Position numbers and translations under genes: made by a program. A DNA stretch of 64,000 bases from Pseudomonas sp. GTDB taxonomy: Bacteria > Pseudomonadota > Gammaproteobacteria > Pseudomonadales > Pseudomonadaceae. Below the pieces are notes generated by a model. The model ran no database searches and was not told the DNA's origin. It was given only the letters and a program-made list of their open reading frames with translations. Positions within the stretch are counted from its first letter, which is position 1. Every line of letters starts with the position of its first letter. This document shows positions 9,099 to 18,540 of this stretch, piece after piece. Where the stretch lies: assembly GCF_002796985.1 (NCBI RefSeq), contig NZ_PEKX01000007.1, positions 1,354,284-1,418,283 on the forward strand, read 5' to 3'.

Positions 9099-10166
9099 AT
9101 GAATACCCTGTTACTGCATTGCCGCCCGGGCTTCGAGAACGAGGTCTGCGCCGAGCTGTCCGAGCACGCCGCGCGCCTGGACATCCCCGGTTACGCCCGC
9201 GCCAAGCCGGCTACCGCCTACGCCGAATTCATCTGCACCGAGGACGACGGTGCCGATCGCCTGATGCGCCAGTTGCGCTTCTCCGAGCTGATCTTCCCGC
9301 GCCAGTGGGCGCGTGGTAACGGCTTTACTGCGCTCCCGGAAACGGACCGCATTGGCGCGATCCTCGAGGCCCTGGCCGGTTTCCCGCAATGCGGCAGCCT
9401 CTGGCTGGAGGTGTTCGACACCAACGACGGCAAGGAACTCTCGACCTTCTGCCGCAAGTTCGAGAAGCCCCTGCGCGCTGCCCTGGTGAAAGCCGGCAAG
9501 CTGGTGGAAGACCCCAGCCTGCCTCGCCTGCTGCTGACCTTCCGTTCAGGTCGCGAGGCTTTCATTGGCCTGGCCGAGGCGCGCAACTGCGCCATGTGGC
9601 CCATGGGCATCCCGCGCCTGAAGTTCCCCCGCGAGGCGCCCAGCCGCTCGACGCTGAAGCTGGAAGAGGCCTGGCACCACTTCATTCCTCGTGCCGACTG
9701 GGATCGCCGCCTGGCCCCGGACATGCTCGCCGTTGACCTGGGTGCATCGCCCGGTGGCTGGACCTGGCAACTGGTGAACCGGGAGATGCGCGTGGTCGCC
9801 GTGGACAATGGGCCGATGGCGGAGAACCTGATGTACTCCGGGCTGGTCGAGCACCAGCGTGTGGACGGTTACGCCTTCCGCCCGCGCCAGCGCATGGACT
9901 GGATGGTCTGCGACATCGTCGAAAAGCCCGCGCGCACGGGTGCGATGATCGAAACCTGGATCGGCGAGGGGCTGTGTCGCGAGGCCGTCGTCAACCTCAA
10001 GCTGCCGATGAAGCAGCGCTACGCCGAGGTGCGGCGCATCCTCGACCGCCTGGAAGAGTCCTTCCGTGAGCGCGGGCTGAAGGTGCAGATCGGCTGCAAG
10101 CAGCTCTACCACGACCGCGAGGAAGTGACCTGCCACCTGCGCCGCATCGAGAAGGGCGAGCGCTAG
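9099..10166 (+). CDS. rlmM: 23S rRNA 2'-O-ribose C2498 methyltransferase RlmM
   Basis: Methylates C2498 of 23S rRNA before ribosome assembly, using S-adenosylmethionine. The start at 9099 follows AAGGAG by 8 bases and gives 355 residues beginning MNTLLLHCRPGFE, matching the family. The N-terminal half is the THUMP-like region; the Rossmann methyltransferase part starts near residue 205 with the SAM loop DLGASPGGWTW, followed by VDNGPM and the MVCDIVEKP strand. Monocistronic and divergent from acnA. Confidence 0.95.
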   Translation: MNTLLLHCRPGFENEVCAELSEHAARLDIPGYARAKPATAYAEFICTEDDGADRLMRQLRFSELIFPRQWARGNGFTALPETDRIGAILEALAGFPQCGSLWLEVFDTNDGKELSTFCRKFEKPLRAALVKAGKLVEDPSLPRLLLTFRSGREAFIGLAEARNCAMWPMGIPRLKFPREAPSRSTLKLEEAWHHFIPRADWDRRLAPDMLAVDLGASPGGWTWQLVNREMRVVAVDNGPMAENLMYSGLVEHQRVDGYAFRPRQRMDWMVCDIVEKPARTGAMIETWIGEGLCREAVVNLKLPMKQRYAEVRRILDRLEESFRERGLKVQIGCKQLYHDREEVTCHLRRIEKGER

Positions 10167-10266
10167 CGACTCGGAAGCATTCGGCAGCGCCACCCGACCT
10201 TTGGTGACTTGCCGCCCTACGCGGCATTGCCCATGCTATGTGGCGCGAGATCCTCCGGAGACCTTC

Positions 10267-11145
10267 GTGAAGCGAAAGTTGCCCTCCCTCCTGGGCAGTT
10301 ACAGCCGTATGCTGCTGCCGCGCCGTGGCCTTGGCCAGGGCGAGCGCGTTCCCTATCTGGCGATGGACCGTCGAACACTGCGTTTCGACCTGCGCCACCT
10401 GCGCGCCTACCGGGAGCACTTCGGTCTCGATCCGACTCTGGGCGTGCCGCTGCTCTATCCGCAGGTGATCAGCCTGCCGTTGCACCTGCGCCTGCTCAGC
10501 CGTTCGCGCATGCCGCTGTCGATAGTCGGGCTGATCCACCTGCGCAGCCATATCCAGCGCTACCGCCTGCTCGACGAGAACGAGCCGCTGCAGTTCGATT
10601 GCCGCATCCTCACCAGCCGCCGAAGCGAATCGGGCCTGGAGGTGGACGTGGTCACCGAGGCCTGGCACCACGACATGCTCTATTGGCAGTCGATTACCAC
10701 CTACCTGCGCCGCGGCGATTTTCTAGACCCTGAAGCCGAACCCGACCCGCTGCCCGAACGCGCCCAGTGGCGCACCCTGGAAGCGCCGGTTCACTCCGGC
10801 GTGCAGTGGCGCGTGCCGAAGATCGTCGGCTGGCGCTACGCGGGGCTGAGCGGCGACTTCAATCCGCTGCACCTGTCACGGCTGATGGCCTCTCACTACG
10901 GTTTCGGCAAACCTTTCGCCCATGGCATGTGGGGCCTGGCGCGCAGCCTGACTGGCCGCCGGCTGGCCGAGAACGTTCGGCTGGACGCCCACTTCAAGGC
11001 GCCGCTGCCGTTGGGCAGTCAGGTGAAGCAGGTTTACCGCCGCCTGGGCAAGAAAGAGCAATGGGCGCTGCTGCCGGTCGACGGCGATGGCCAGCCGATG
11101 CTGCTGGCACAGCTGGACGAAGCGCCGGACGGGCCGTTGCGCTGA
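10267..11145 (+). CDS. MaoC-like (hot-dog fold) acyl dehydratase
   Basis: Predicted enoyl-thioester hydratase/dehydratase of 292 residues. The GTG at 10267 is preferred because GGAG lies six bases before it and the sequence upstream in frame has no coding character. The C-terminal hot-dog domain carries the hydratase-2 signature: YAGLSGDFNPLHLS (near residue 195, D and H catalytic) and FAHGMWGLA. The N-terminal half is a degenerate second hot-dog, the usual double arrangement. It follows rlmM by 100 bases with no sign of functional linkage. Confidence 0.8.
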   Translation: MKRKLPSLLGSYSRMLLPRRGLGQGERVPYLAMDRRTLRFDLRHLRAYREHFGLDPTLGVPLLYPQVISLPLHLRLLSRSRMPLSIVGLIHLRSHIQRYRLLDENEPLQFDCRILTSRRSESGLEVDVVTEAWHHDMLYWQSITTYLRRGDFLDPEAEPDPLPERAQWRTLEAPVHSGVQWRVPKIVGWRYAGLSGDFNPLHLSRLMASHYGFGKPFAHGMWGLARSLTGRRLAENVRLDAHFKAPLPLGSQVKQVYRRLGKKEQWALLPVDGDGQPMLLAQLDEAPDGPLR

Positions 11146-11194
11146 GCGGCCGGACTGGCCCGTTCCTGCTGTTGTTGGTGCGCAGATGCGCTCT

Positions 11195-11279
11195 TCGTAG
11201 GATGGGTGGAGCTTGCGATACCCATCGCCACTGTCGAAGGGCATTGATGGGTATCGCTTCGCTCCACGCCATCCTACGA
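11195..11279. repeat. Long imperfect inverted repeat (GTAGGATGG...CGATACCCATC family)
   Basis: The left arm (CGTAGGATGGGTGGAGC then CGATACCCATC) pairs with the right arm (GATGGGTATCGC then GCTCCACGCCATCCTACG). A second, more diverged copy is at 18650-18746. It lies between convergent genes and could end transcription from both sides. Confidence 0.85.
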
Positions 11280-11298
11280 TTCGACGACGCATAGGGGG

Positions 11299-12855
11299 CT
11301 ATCGGCGATTCGCCACCTGCGGCTGTAAGGGCAGCAAACTGGGCAGTTGCACCTCGCCCTGCAACTGCACCGGCGCAATCCGCCAGGAACTGTTGAACAG
11401 GTACTGGTCGCTGAATCCACTTACCAGCAATCCAATCTCATCCCCTGGGGCGAGGCTGGCGCTGACGGCGTTCAGCCGCGTGCTGCCGTGGTTCGCCAGC
11501 GGTTTCACCTGCTCGTCCAGGCGCCGGGTACGTCCATCGCTGCTGCGGATCGCCAGGGCGGCGAACAGCTGCGCGTCGGGGCGCTCCGCCAACGGCTGGC
11601 TCAGGCGCACTTCGGCGCTACCCAGCAGGGCGCTGCTCTCGCTGATACGCTGCAAGGGAATGAATCGAGACGGCTGTAGCAAGCCGCTCACCGCCGGGCG
11701 GATGGCTACGGTCGGCAGCGCCACGGTGGGGCCGGGCGGCGGCAGGTCGTCCAGCGCCACGCCCTGATCGAGGTCGAGACTGATGCACAGGTCCGGCACG
11801 CTGTCGGCGGCGCCGGGGCGCTTGCGCAGCTTTTCCTCGTACCAGGCGACGATACCGGTGTAGAGGTTGATCGCCCGCGAGCCGCAATGGATCACCGGCT
11901 CGTTGTTGAACGGCGGCAGCCCGCTCCAGCCTTGCATCGGGGGCGGCAGGATGTGCCCGCCCTGCATGCCCAGCAGACGTACGTCGGCCTGGCCTTGCTT
12001 CAGGCATTGGCGGATTTGCAGGCCCTGGTCCAGCGGGAACAGCGTGTCGCGCAGGCCCTGGATCAGCAGGGCGTCGGCGTGGGGCAGGCGACCGGCCGCG
12101 CAATAGCTGGCGAGGCTGTTGGCGTGCAGTTCGGCCTGTATCGGCGCCGCCATGCGCCCGCCGGTGGTGTGCAGGTAATCAGCCTGGACGAACTTGCCCA
12201 GGTCGTAACCGGTGGCCAGCCCCAGGCTCACCAGCACGCCACCCCAGCCGATCTTCAGCTGGCCATCCGGCGCCAGGGCGTCGGCCAGGTCGTACCAGGT
12301 GGCGATGGGGACGATGGCGTCGATACGCGAGTCTTCCGCGGAGGCCAGCAGTTGCACGGCGCCGCCGTAGCTTTCGCCGAGCATGCCTACTCGCGGATCG
12401 TTCGGGCCGTCCATGGTCAGCCGGGCCAGGTGCGTGGCGGCCCAGTCGATCACCGCACTGGCATCCTGTACCTCGAACTGCGGGTTCATCATCTCGATGC
12501 GCCCGTCGCTGCCGCCCCAGCCGCGCTGGTCGTAGCTGACCACCCAGAAGCCGGCCTTCCAGGCGCGCAGAGCGGCGCGGCCGGACATCATGTTCTTGCC
12601 GTAATAGCCGTCCGGCCCGGTGACTCGCCAGCCGCCCCAGCCGTGGGTGTGGACGATCAGCGGAGCGCTCTCGCCGGCCTTCAGTGCGGGCTGGAACACG
12701 GTGGCGGAGAGTCGGGTGCCGTCGCGGGCGATGATCACCGCCTCGAACCAGGTGGCCGGCAGGTCCTGGCCGGTGCTGGCGTTGAAGTCGGGCACCTGGT
12801 CGCGGGCGGCGCAGCCGGCGAGCAGCACAAGGCACAGGCAGAGGAGGGCGCGCAT
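11299..12855 (-). CDS. S15/X-Pro dipeptidyl-peptidase-type lipoprotein hydrolase
   Basis: Predicted outer- or inner-membrane lipoprotein of 518 residues with an alpha/beta-hydrolase domain of the CocE/NonD and X-Pro dipeptidyl-peptidase kind. The signal ends in the lipobox LAGC with C15. The nucleophile elbow is GESYGG with S162; the YDQRGWGGS segment near 108 and the C-terminal jelly-roll-like region (from about residue 385) complete the S15 layout. The start at 12855 has GGA at six bases; the ATG two codons earlier is equally in frame. Substrate (ester, amide or proline peptide) cannot be told. Confidence 0.78.
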   Translation of the reverse strand: MRALLCLCLVLLAGCAARDQVPDFNASTGQDLPATWFEAVIIARDGTRLSATVFQPALKAGESAPLIVHTHGWGGWRVTGPDGYYGKNMMSGRAALRAWKAGFWVVSYDQRGWGGSDGRIEMMNPQFEVQDASAVIDWAATHLARLTMDGPNDPRVGMLGESYGGAVQLLASAEDSRIDAIVPIATWYDLADALAPDGQLKIGWGGVLVSLGLATGYDLGKFVQADYLHTTGGRMAAPIQAELHANSLASYCAAGRLPHADALLIQGLRDTLFPLDQGLQIRQCLKQGQADVRLLGMQGGHILPPPMQGWSGLPPFNNEPVIHCGSRAINLYTGIVAWYEEKLRKRPGAADSVPDLCISLDLDQGVALDDLPPPGPTVALPTVAIRPAVSGLLQPSRFIPLQRISESSALLGSAEVRLSQPLAERPDAQLFAALAIRSSDGRTRRLDEQVKPLANHGSTRLNAVSASLAPGDEIGLLVSGFSDQYLFNSSWRIAPVQLQGEVQLPSLLPLQPQVANRR

Positions 12856-13005
12856 CGACATTCCATGGTGGGGGCGGGTGCGCCAGCATGCCCGGCGTTT
12901 GCAGCGCCCACCCCCAACCAAGGATTGGTGACCCGGACGGACGCGGGGTGACCGCGTGGTGCGCTTTGCGCGACAATGCGCCATTGGTTTTTCTGGAGTG
13001 ATGCG

Positions 13006-13245
13006 ATGTCCCAGCCAGTCGATGCGATTCTCGACGCCACCGGCCTGAACTGCCCCGAGCCGGTCATGATGCTGCACAACAAGGTGCGCGACCTGCCGGC
13101 TGGCGGCCTGCTCAAGGTGATCGCCACCGACCCTTCCACCCGCCGCGACATCCCCAAGTTCTGCGTCTTCCTCGGTCACGAACTGGTGGAGCAGCAGGAA
13201 GAGGCGGGGACCTACCTGTACTGGATTCGCAAGAAGGCGGAGTGA
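13006..13245 (+). CDS. tusA: TusA-family sulfur carrier protein
   Basis: Small cytosolic sulfur-relay protein of 79 residues. The active-site motif is CPEPV with C16 following GLN, the TusA signature. The ATG at 13006 is preceded by GGAG at seven bases; an upstream in-frame ATG would add ten residues without a ribosome site. In E. coli TusA accepts sulfur from IscS for tRNA 2-thiouridine. P. aeruginosa has a TusA-like gene at the corresponding place next to the pauB/pauA genes. Confidence 0.9.
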   Translation: MSQPVDAILDATGLNCPEPVMMLHNKVRDLPAGGLLKVIATDPSTRRDIPKFCVFLGHELVEQQEEAGTYLYWIRKKAE

Positions 13246-13288
13246 TCCGCTGATGTTGGATTGGCTGTAGAGACGTACACGGCTCTTC

Positions 13289-13364
13289 GTAGGAGCGAGC
13301 TTGCTCGCGAACAGTTTTCCGTCAGCTTCAGCGCTGGGCGGTTCGCGAGCAAGCTCGCTCCTAC
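13289..13364. repeat. REP element pair (inverted)
   Basis: REP core at 13289-13310 and its complement at 13341-13364 form a stem between the convergent tusA and the last gene of the transporter operon, whose stop is 12 bases away. Confidence 0.9.
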
Positions 13365-13375
13365 AAGGGCATTTC

Positions 13376-14191
13376 TCAGCTGCCGACTGGGCGCGTGGCG
13401 ATGCGCTGGGCGATCATCCGCCCGATCAGCGCGACGAAGGTCAGGGCGATCAGCACCACCGAGATGGCCGCCACGGCCGGGTCGATGTTGTCGCGCAGGC
13501 CGGACCAGATCTGCCGTGGCAGGGTGTTGACCTCGGTGCTGGTCACGAACAGCGTCACCGCGATTTCCTCCCAGGAGAGCGCAAAGCACAGCAGCGCCGT
13601 GCTCGCCACGCCCAGCTTGAGGTTCGGCAACACCACCATGAAGGTGGTCTGGCCCAGGCTCGCGCCGAGGTTGCGCGCGGCCAGCTCGATGCGCCGGTCC
13701 AGTTGGCTGAGTGCCACCAGCATGGTCACCACGCCGTAGGGCACGACCATCACGATGTGCGCGATGGTCAGGCCGAACAGGGTGTCGTAGCCCAGACCCG
13801 GGGCGAACTGGCTGACCTTGGTTTCCATGAAGTACAGGACCATCGCCGAGATCATCGGCGGGATCGCCATGGGCAGCAGCACCAGGCCGATCAGCAGGGT
13901 CGCCAGGCGCGAGCGCAGGTACCAGATGCCAAGGCTGAAACTCACCGCCAACGCGGTGGCGATGATGCAGGTGGCGGTGGCGACCATCAGGCTCTGGCCG
14001 ATTGCCGAGAGCCATTCGGGGCTGTCCAGCAGCGCCTGGTAGTGGCGCAGCGACCAGTTGCCGTTGGGCATCGACAGGAAGCGCTTGCTGGTGAAGGACA
14101 CCGGGATCACCGCCAGCAGCGGGAAGACCATGAAGATCATCGCCATGGTCGCCAGCAGGCGGCTGGGGGCTCTGGTTTCGTGTGCGTTCAT
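13376..14191 (-). CDS. ABC transporter permease, spermidine/putrescine (PotC) type
   Basis: Inner-membrane channel subunit of 271 residues with six hydrophobic segments. The ATPase-docking EAA loop is seen as ELAARNLGASLGQTTF near residue 170. It is the last gene of the leftward operon ATPase - binding protein - permease - permease, 12 bases after the preceding permease. Placement with PauA/PauB enzymes suggests a polyamine as substrate. Confidence 0.87.
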   Translation of the reverse strand: MNAHETRAPSRLLATMAMIFMVFPLLAVIPVSFTSKRFLSMPNGNWSLRHYQALLDSPEWLSAIGQSLMVATATCIIATALAVSFSLGIWYLRSRLATLLIGLVLLPMAIPPMISAMVLYFMETKVSQFAPGLGYDTLFGLTIAHIVMVVPYGVVTMLVALSQLDRRIELAARNLGASLGQTTFMVVLPNLKLGVASTALLCFALSWEEIAVTLFVTSTEVNTLPRQIWSGLRDNIDPAVAAISVVLIALTFVALIGRMIAQRIATRPVGS

Positions 14192-14203
14192 TTCTGCGGC
14201 TCC

Positions 14204-15040
14204 TTATCCCACCAACTTGTCGACGCGGGTCATGCGCAGCAGGGCCCAGATCATCCCGCTGACCAGCGCCAGCAGTACCACCGAGAGTGCGGCGCCCAGG
14301 CCCCAGTTGCTGGTCTGGAACATCTGCAGGTAGACGTACTCGGCCACCATCACGGTCTGCCCGCCACCGAGGATCGCCGGGGTGATGAAGAAGCCCAGGC
14401 AGAACACGAAGACGATGATGAAGGCGCCAAGGATGCCGGGGATGGTCTGCGGCACGAAGATGCTCCAGAAAGTGCGCATCTGCCCGGCGCCCAGGCCCCG
14501 CGCGGCCAGCAGCACGCGCGGGTCGAGGCGGCGCATGGTGGAGACCAGTGGGAACAGCGCGAAGGGCACCATGAAGTGGACCATGCCGATCACCACGCCC
14601 AGCTCATTGCGCGTCAGTTGCAACGGTTCGCTGATGATCCCCAGTTGCTGCAGCCAGCCATTGAGCATGCCGTTGCTGCGCAAGGCGATCAGCCAGCCGA
14701 AGGCGCGCACCAGCACCGACAGCCAGAACGGGATGAACACGCAGATTTCCACCACGCGCTGCCAGAACGGCGGGCTGTAGACCCAGCAGTAGGCCATCAG
14801 GTAGGCGATCACCAGGGAGATCACGCTGACCGTGGTGCACAGGCGGAAGGTCCGCCAGAGCACGTCGTGGATCGCCGGGTCGGTCATGATCCGTTGGTAC
14901 TGCTCGATCCCCGGCTCCGGCAGGGTCACGCTCCAGCCGAGCACGCCGAGGAAGGGCAGTACGTAGAACACGATCAGAACCACTGGCAGCGGCAGCAGCA
15001 GGGCGCCCAGCTTGAGCCGCGAGGGGGCGTTATCGGCCAT
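14204..15040 (-). CDS. ABC transporter permease, spermidine/putrescine (PotB) type
   Basis: Second channel subunit, 278 residues, six predicted membrane segments. The EAA-type loop is LLAARGLGAGQMRTFW near residue 180. It starts 15 bases after the binding-protein stop and is followed after 12 bases by the PotC-like permease. PotB/PotC proteins form the heterodimeric pore for spermidine and putrescine; the exact polyamine cannot be told here. Confidence 0.87.
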   Translation of the reverse strand: MADNAPSRLKLGALLLPLPVVLIVFYVLPFLGVLGWSVTLPEPGIEQYQRIMTDPAIHDVLWRTFRLCTTVSVISLVIAYLMAYCWVYSPPFWQRVVEICVFIPFWLSVLVRAFGWLIALRSNGMLNGWLQQLGIISEPLQLTRNELGVVIGMVHFMVPFALFPLVSTMRRLDPRVLLAARGLGAGQMRTFWSIFVPQTIPGILGAFIIVFVFCLGFFITPAILGGGQTVMVAEYVYLQMFQTSNWGLGAALSVVLLALVSGMIWALLRMTRVDKLVG

Positions 15041-15055
15041 GACCTGCGCTCCGCG

Positions 15056-16171
15056 TCACTTGGAAATGTGGGTCAGGTACTGCTCCAGGGTCGCCCCGTA
15101 GTGGTCGGTGTACCACTCGTGGCTGAGCATTACCTGCTTGGACAGGTTCGCAGGGTCAGTGCAGTTCAGGTGCTTGCGGTCGTCCGGGATCAGCGCGGCG
15201 GCGGCGGGGTTGGCCGGGCCGTTGCCGAACATCTTGAACAGCTCCACCTGGGACTGCGGGTCCTGGGCGTAGGCGATGAATTTCATCGCGGCCTCGGTGC
15301 CGGCCGGGTTGCCCTTGAGTACGCCCCAGTTGCTGCAACCCAGCAGGGCGTTGTCGAAGGTCCACTTGATGCGGCCTTCGCTGTCGTCGGTGATGACCTG
15401 GGCGCGGGTGTTCCAGATGGCGCCCATGGAGACTTCACCCTCGATCAGCAGTTGCTGGGTTTCTGCGCCCGAGCCCCAGAAGGCCAGTACGTGAGGCTTG
15501 AGCTCCTCGATCTTTTTCAGCGCGCGCGGCACGTCCAGCGGGTAGAGCTTGTCCGGCGCCACGCCGTCGGCCAGCAGCGCGGCCTCGAGCATGCCGTTCA
15601 TCCATTTGTAGAGGGTGCGCTTGCCGGGGAAGGTCTTCACGTCCCAGAAGTCGGCCCAGGTCTTGGGCGCCTTGTCGCCGAAGCGTTCGCTGTCGTAGGC
15701 GATCACATAGCTGAGCATGTAGTCGGCGATGCCGTACTCGTAGGCGAAGCCGGGCAGCACCTTGTCCCGGGACACGACGTTGTAGTCGATGGGTTGTACC
15801 AGGCCTTCCTTGCCCAGGTTCTGCAGGATCGAGCTTTCCGCGTCGACCACGTCCCAGCTCACCCGGCCGCTGGAGAGTTGGGTGCGGATGGCGCCTTCGG
15901 TGGGGCCGCTGCCGTCGATCTTCACCGGAATACCGGTGGCCTTGGCGAAGCCCTCGGTCCAGGCCTTGCCGAACGCCTTGATGGCGTCACCGCCCCAGTT
16001 CACCACCACCAGCGGCTTGTCGCCGGCGGCGAAGCTCACGCCGCTGCGCAAGGCCAGCGGCAGGGCGGCCATCAGGCCCATGCCCTTGAGGAAGGTGCGG
16101 CGGTCGATCTGCCCGCGGCGGGCTTTTTCGATGAGGACTTCGATGCAGTCTTGCTGGTGCGGATTGAACAT
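15056..16171 (-). CDS. Periplasmic polyamine-type substrate-binding protein with a Tat-like signal
   Basis: Extracellular solute-binding protein of the PotD/PotF type, 371 residues. The N-terminus holds a twin-arginine-like motif DRRTFLKG (residues 23-30) followed by a short hydrophobic stretch and a cleavage region SFAAGD, so export may be by Tat rather than Sec. The mature part starts with the LVVVNWGGDAIKAF strand typical of the family. It sits between the ATPase and permease genes. The substrate is probably a polyamine or a related amine given the flanking pauA/pauB. Confidence 0.87.
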   Translation of the reverse strand: MFNPHQQDCIEVLIEKARRGQIDRRTFLKGMGLMAALPLALRSGVSFAAGDKPLVVVNWGGDAIKAFGKAWTEGFAKATGIPVKIDGSGPTEGAIRTQLSSGRVSWDVVDAESSILQNLGKEGLVQPIDYNVVSRDKVLPGFAYEYGIADYMLSYVIAYDSERFGDKAPKTWADFWDVKTFPGKRTLYKWMNGMLEAALLADGVAPDKLYPLDVPRALKKIEELKPHVLAFWGSGAETQQLLIEGEVSMGAIWNTRAQVITDDSEGRIKWTFDNALLGCSNWGVLKGNPAGTEAAMKFIAYAQDPQSQVELFKMFGNGPANPAAAALIPDDRKHLNCTDPANLSKQVMLSHEWYTDHYGATLEQYLTHISK

Positions 16172-16228
16172 GGGTGCAGCTCCCGATCAGGTGGGATGGC
16201 GAATAGGGGGACGAACGCGTTCGGCGGC

Positions 16229-17314
16229 TCAGGCGATCAGCAGGCTTTTCTCGATGGGCCAGCTCAGCCAGACCTTCGCGCCGTGTTCCAGGCGCGAGGC
16301 CTGGTGGTCGGCATGCACGGCCAGGCTCATCGGTTGCTTGCCTTCGGTACCGGCGCCCAGGCACAGCTCGGTGCTGGCGCCCTGGTAGGTCTTGGCGGTG
16401 AGCACGGCCTGCACCACGTTGTGGCCGTTCACCTGCGGCGGGGCGCTGTGCAGCTGCATGTGTTCCGGGCGCACCGCCAGCAGCGGTGCTTCGGCCTGCA
16501 CGGCGTTGGAATAACTGGCGCGCAGTTCGGCCTCGCCGAAGCGGCCGCAGGCCAGCTCGCCGGCGCGGCCCACCTGGCTCAGCGGGAACAGGTTCATCTT
16601 GCCGAGGAACTCGGCGACGAAGCGGTTGCTCGGCTGGTTGTAGATGGTCTGCGGGTCGTCGACCTGTGCCAGTTGCCCACGGTTGAAGATGGCGATGCGG
16701 GTGGACAGGGCGAGGGCTTCGTTCTGGTCGTGGGTAACGAAGACGAAGGTAGTGCCGACCTGGCGGTGGATGCGCTGCAGTTCGGCCTGCAGCTGCTCGC
16801 GCAGGTTCTTGTCCAGCGCCGAGAGGGGTTCGTCGAGCAGCAGCATGTCCGGTTCGAACACCAGGGCGCGGGCGATGGCCACGCGTTGCTGCTGGCCGCC
16901 GGAGAGCTCGCCGGGGCGCTTGCCCAGGTGTTCGCCGAGGCCGACCACGTCGAGCATGTGGCGCACGCGGCGGTTGCGCTCCTCAGCCTTCACGCCACGG
17001 ATCTTCAGCGGGAAGGCGACGTTGTCTTCGATGCTCATGTGCGGGAACAGGGCGTAGCCCTGGAACACCATGCCGAAGTTGCGCTTCTCGGCGGGGCGTT
17101 TGGTGATGTCGGCGCCGCCCTCTTCGAGCTTGCCGCGCGATGGGTCCTGGAAGCCGGCGAGGATCATCAGGAAGGTGGTCTTGCCGGAGCCCGAAGGCCC
17201 GAGGAGGGTGAGGAACTCGCCCTGCTGGATGTCGATGGACACATTGTCCAGCGCGTTGAAACTGCCGTAGCTCTTGCCGATGCCGATGGCACGTAGTTGG
17301 GGCTGTCGCTCCAC
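16229..17314 (-). CDS. ABC transporter ATP-binding protein, PotA type
   Basis: Cytoplasmic ATPase driving the polyamine-type importer, 361 residues. The Walker A is GPSGSGKT (39-46), the signature LSGGQQQRVAIARAL lies near residue 138, Walker B is MLLLDEPLSALD, and the switch histidine is in FVTHDQNEAL. Beyond residue 240 there is a TOBE-type regulatory domain, as in PotA and MalK. It heads the four-gene transporter operon and is preceded by the LysR gene on the same strand after 140 bases. Confidence 0.93.
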   Translation of the reverse strand: MERQPQLRAIGIGKSYGSFNALDNVSIDIQQGEFLTLLGPSGSGKTTFLMILAGFQDPSRGKLEEGGADITKRPAEKRNFGMVFQGYALFPHMSIEDNVAFPLKIRGVKAEERNRRVRHMLDVVGLGEHLGKRPGELSGGQQQRVAIARALVFEPDMLLLDEPLSALDKNLREQLQAELQRIHRQVGTTFVFVTHDQNEALALSTRIAIFNRGQLAQVDDPQTIYNQPSNRFVAEFLGKMNLFPLSQVGRAGELACGRFGEAELRASYSNAVQAEAPLLAVRPEHMQLHSAPPQVNGHNVVQAVLTAKTYQGASTELCLGAGTEGKQPMSLAVHADHQASRLEHGAKVWLSWPIEKSLLIA

Positions 17315-17454
17315 TGCACTTACCTCGATTTCTTGTTCTTGTTCGAGCGGTCGCTGGGTGAGGATCTGGGTAAAAATCAGCGGCCTTTTTTTAATGCAGT
17401 ATTGTTAAATCTCTCTCCGCTTCAATCGCGTTTTTTCGCCCTCATTGTTCGAAA

Positions 17455-18378
17455 TCATTCACCAATTACGGCGGTCCGCTTGTTCTGGCGGAACTGCTCG
17501 GACATGCGCAACTCGGCCTTCATCCAGGTTTTGAAGGCCCGCACGTCGGGTCGTTCGGACTTGGCCGGATCGGTGACGAAGTAGTAGCGATTGGGTGGCT
17601 CGATGGCGACGTTGAACAACCGCACCAGTTGCCCCTTGGCCATGGCGTCGCCGCTGACCAGCGCATCGCCCATGGCCACGCCCTGCCCGGCAATGGCCGC
17701 CGACTGCACCAGATGCGCGTCGGAGAAGACGATGCCGTTGCGCACGTTGAGGTTCTTCACCCCGGCGGCGGCGGTCCACAGTAGCCAGTCGGAGTGATCG
17801 ACCATGTGCAGGAAGGGCAGGCTGGCGAGGTCTTCCGGCGAGTCCAGGCCGCCCACCGAGTTGATCAGCGAGGGGCTGCACACGGGGAAGGTATCCAGGG
17901 TGGCGATCAGGTCCACGTGCAGGTCGGTCCAGTCGCCCACGCCGTAGGCGACGAACAGGTCGACGTCGCGGTCGCTGACGTCGTCGGGCACCCGTGGCGA
18001 AACCAGGTTCAGCTCCACCTGCGGGTGGGCGCGCTGGAACTTGCCGATCTGGTGGCACAGCCAGTAGGTGGCGAAGCCTGGCGTGCAGCTCACGCACAGG
18101 CGGCCGGAGACTTCCTCGGCGTTGGCGAAGCGCCGCGCCTCGTTGAGGATCGCCAGGGCGCGCTGGGTCTCGCGGGCGAAGCACTCGCCGTGGTAGGTCA
18201 GCGCAATGCCGCGGCCGACCCGCTCGGTGAGCGGGATGCCCAGGCAGTCTTCCAGGCTGTGCAACTGATGGCTGACGGCGCTGCGGGTGAGGCTCAGCTC
18301 GCTGGCCGCGCCGGACAGGCTGCCCAGGCGGGCGACGGCGTCCAGCACGCGCAGGGCGGTCATCGAGGGGAAACGCAT
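17455..18378 (-). CDS. LysR-family regulator (GcvA-like), probable regulator of the polyamine cluster
   Basis: DNA-binding regulator of 307 residues with an N-terminal winged helix-turn-helix (residues about 5-65, TRSAVSHQLHSLE recognition helix) and a type 2 periplasmic-binding-fold effector domain. It resembles GcvA-like LysR proteins. It lies upstream of the transporter genes on the same strand and downstream of pauB. GGGAG precedes ATG 18378. Control of the transporter by a polyamine or derived amine is inference from position. Confidence 0.85.
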   Translation of the reverse strand: MRFPSMTALRVLDAVARLGSLSGAASELSLTRSAVSHQLHSLEDCLGIPLTERVGRGIALTYHGECFARETQRALAILNEARRFANAEEVSGRLCVSCTPGFATYWLCHQIGKFQRAHPQVELNLVSPRVPDDVSDRDVDLFVAYGVGDWTDLHVDLIATLDTFPVCSPSLINSVGGLDSPEDLASLPFLHMVDHSDWLLWTAAAGVKNLNVRNGIVFSDAHLVQSAAIAGQGVAMGDALVSGDAMAKGQLVRLFNVAIEPPNRYYFVTDPAKSERPDVRAFKTWMKAELRMSEQFRQNKRTAVIGE

Positions 18379-18470
18379 GGCTCACTCCCATTTCGAAGTG
18401 GAGCCTTTATCCCTGAGCGCAGCGGTGGTGTCGAGTGGCTGCGGGTACGGGCGGAGAGGGCGGACCTTGG

Positions 18471-18537
18471 CAGGAGCGAGCTTGCTTGCGAACGAGGGCA
18501 ACGGCGCGGCCGGGTTCGCGAGCAAGCTCGCTCCTAC
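18471..18537. repeat. REP element pair (inverted)
   Basis: A slightly diverged REP core (CAGGAGCGAGCTTGCTTGCG at 18471) faces its complement ending at 18537. Confidence 0.85.
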
Positions 18538-18540
18538 AGT

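Noticed and set aside
13301..17296. 1331-codon rightward frame across four transporter genes
   Set aside because: It spans four well-supported leftward genes and consists of His/Gln/Gly/Ala-rich text typical of antisense frames in GC-rich DNA.
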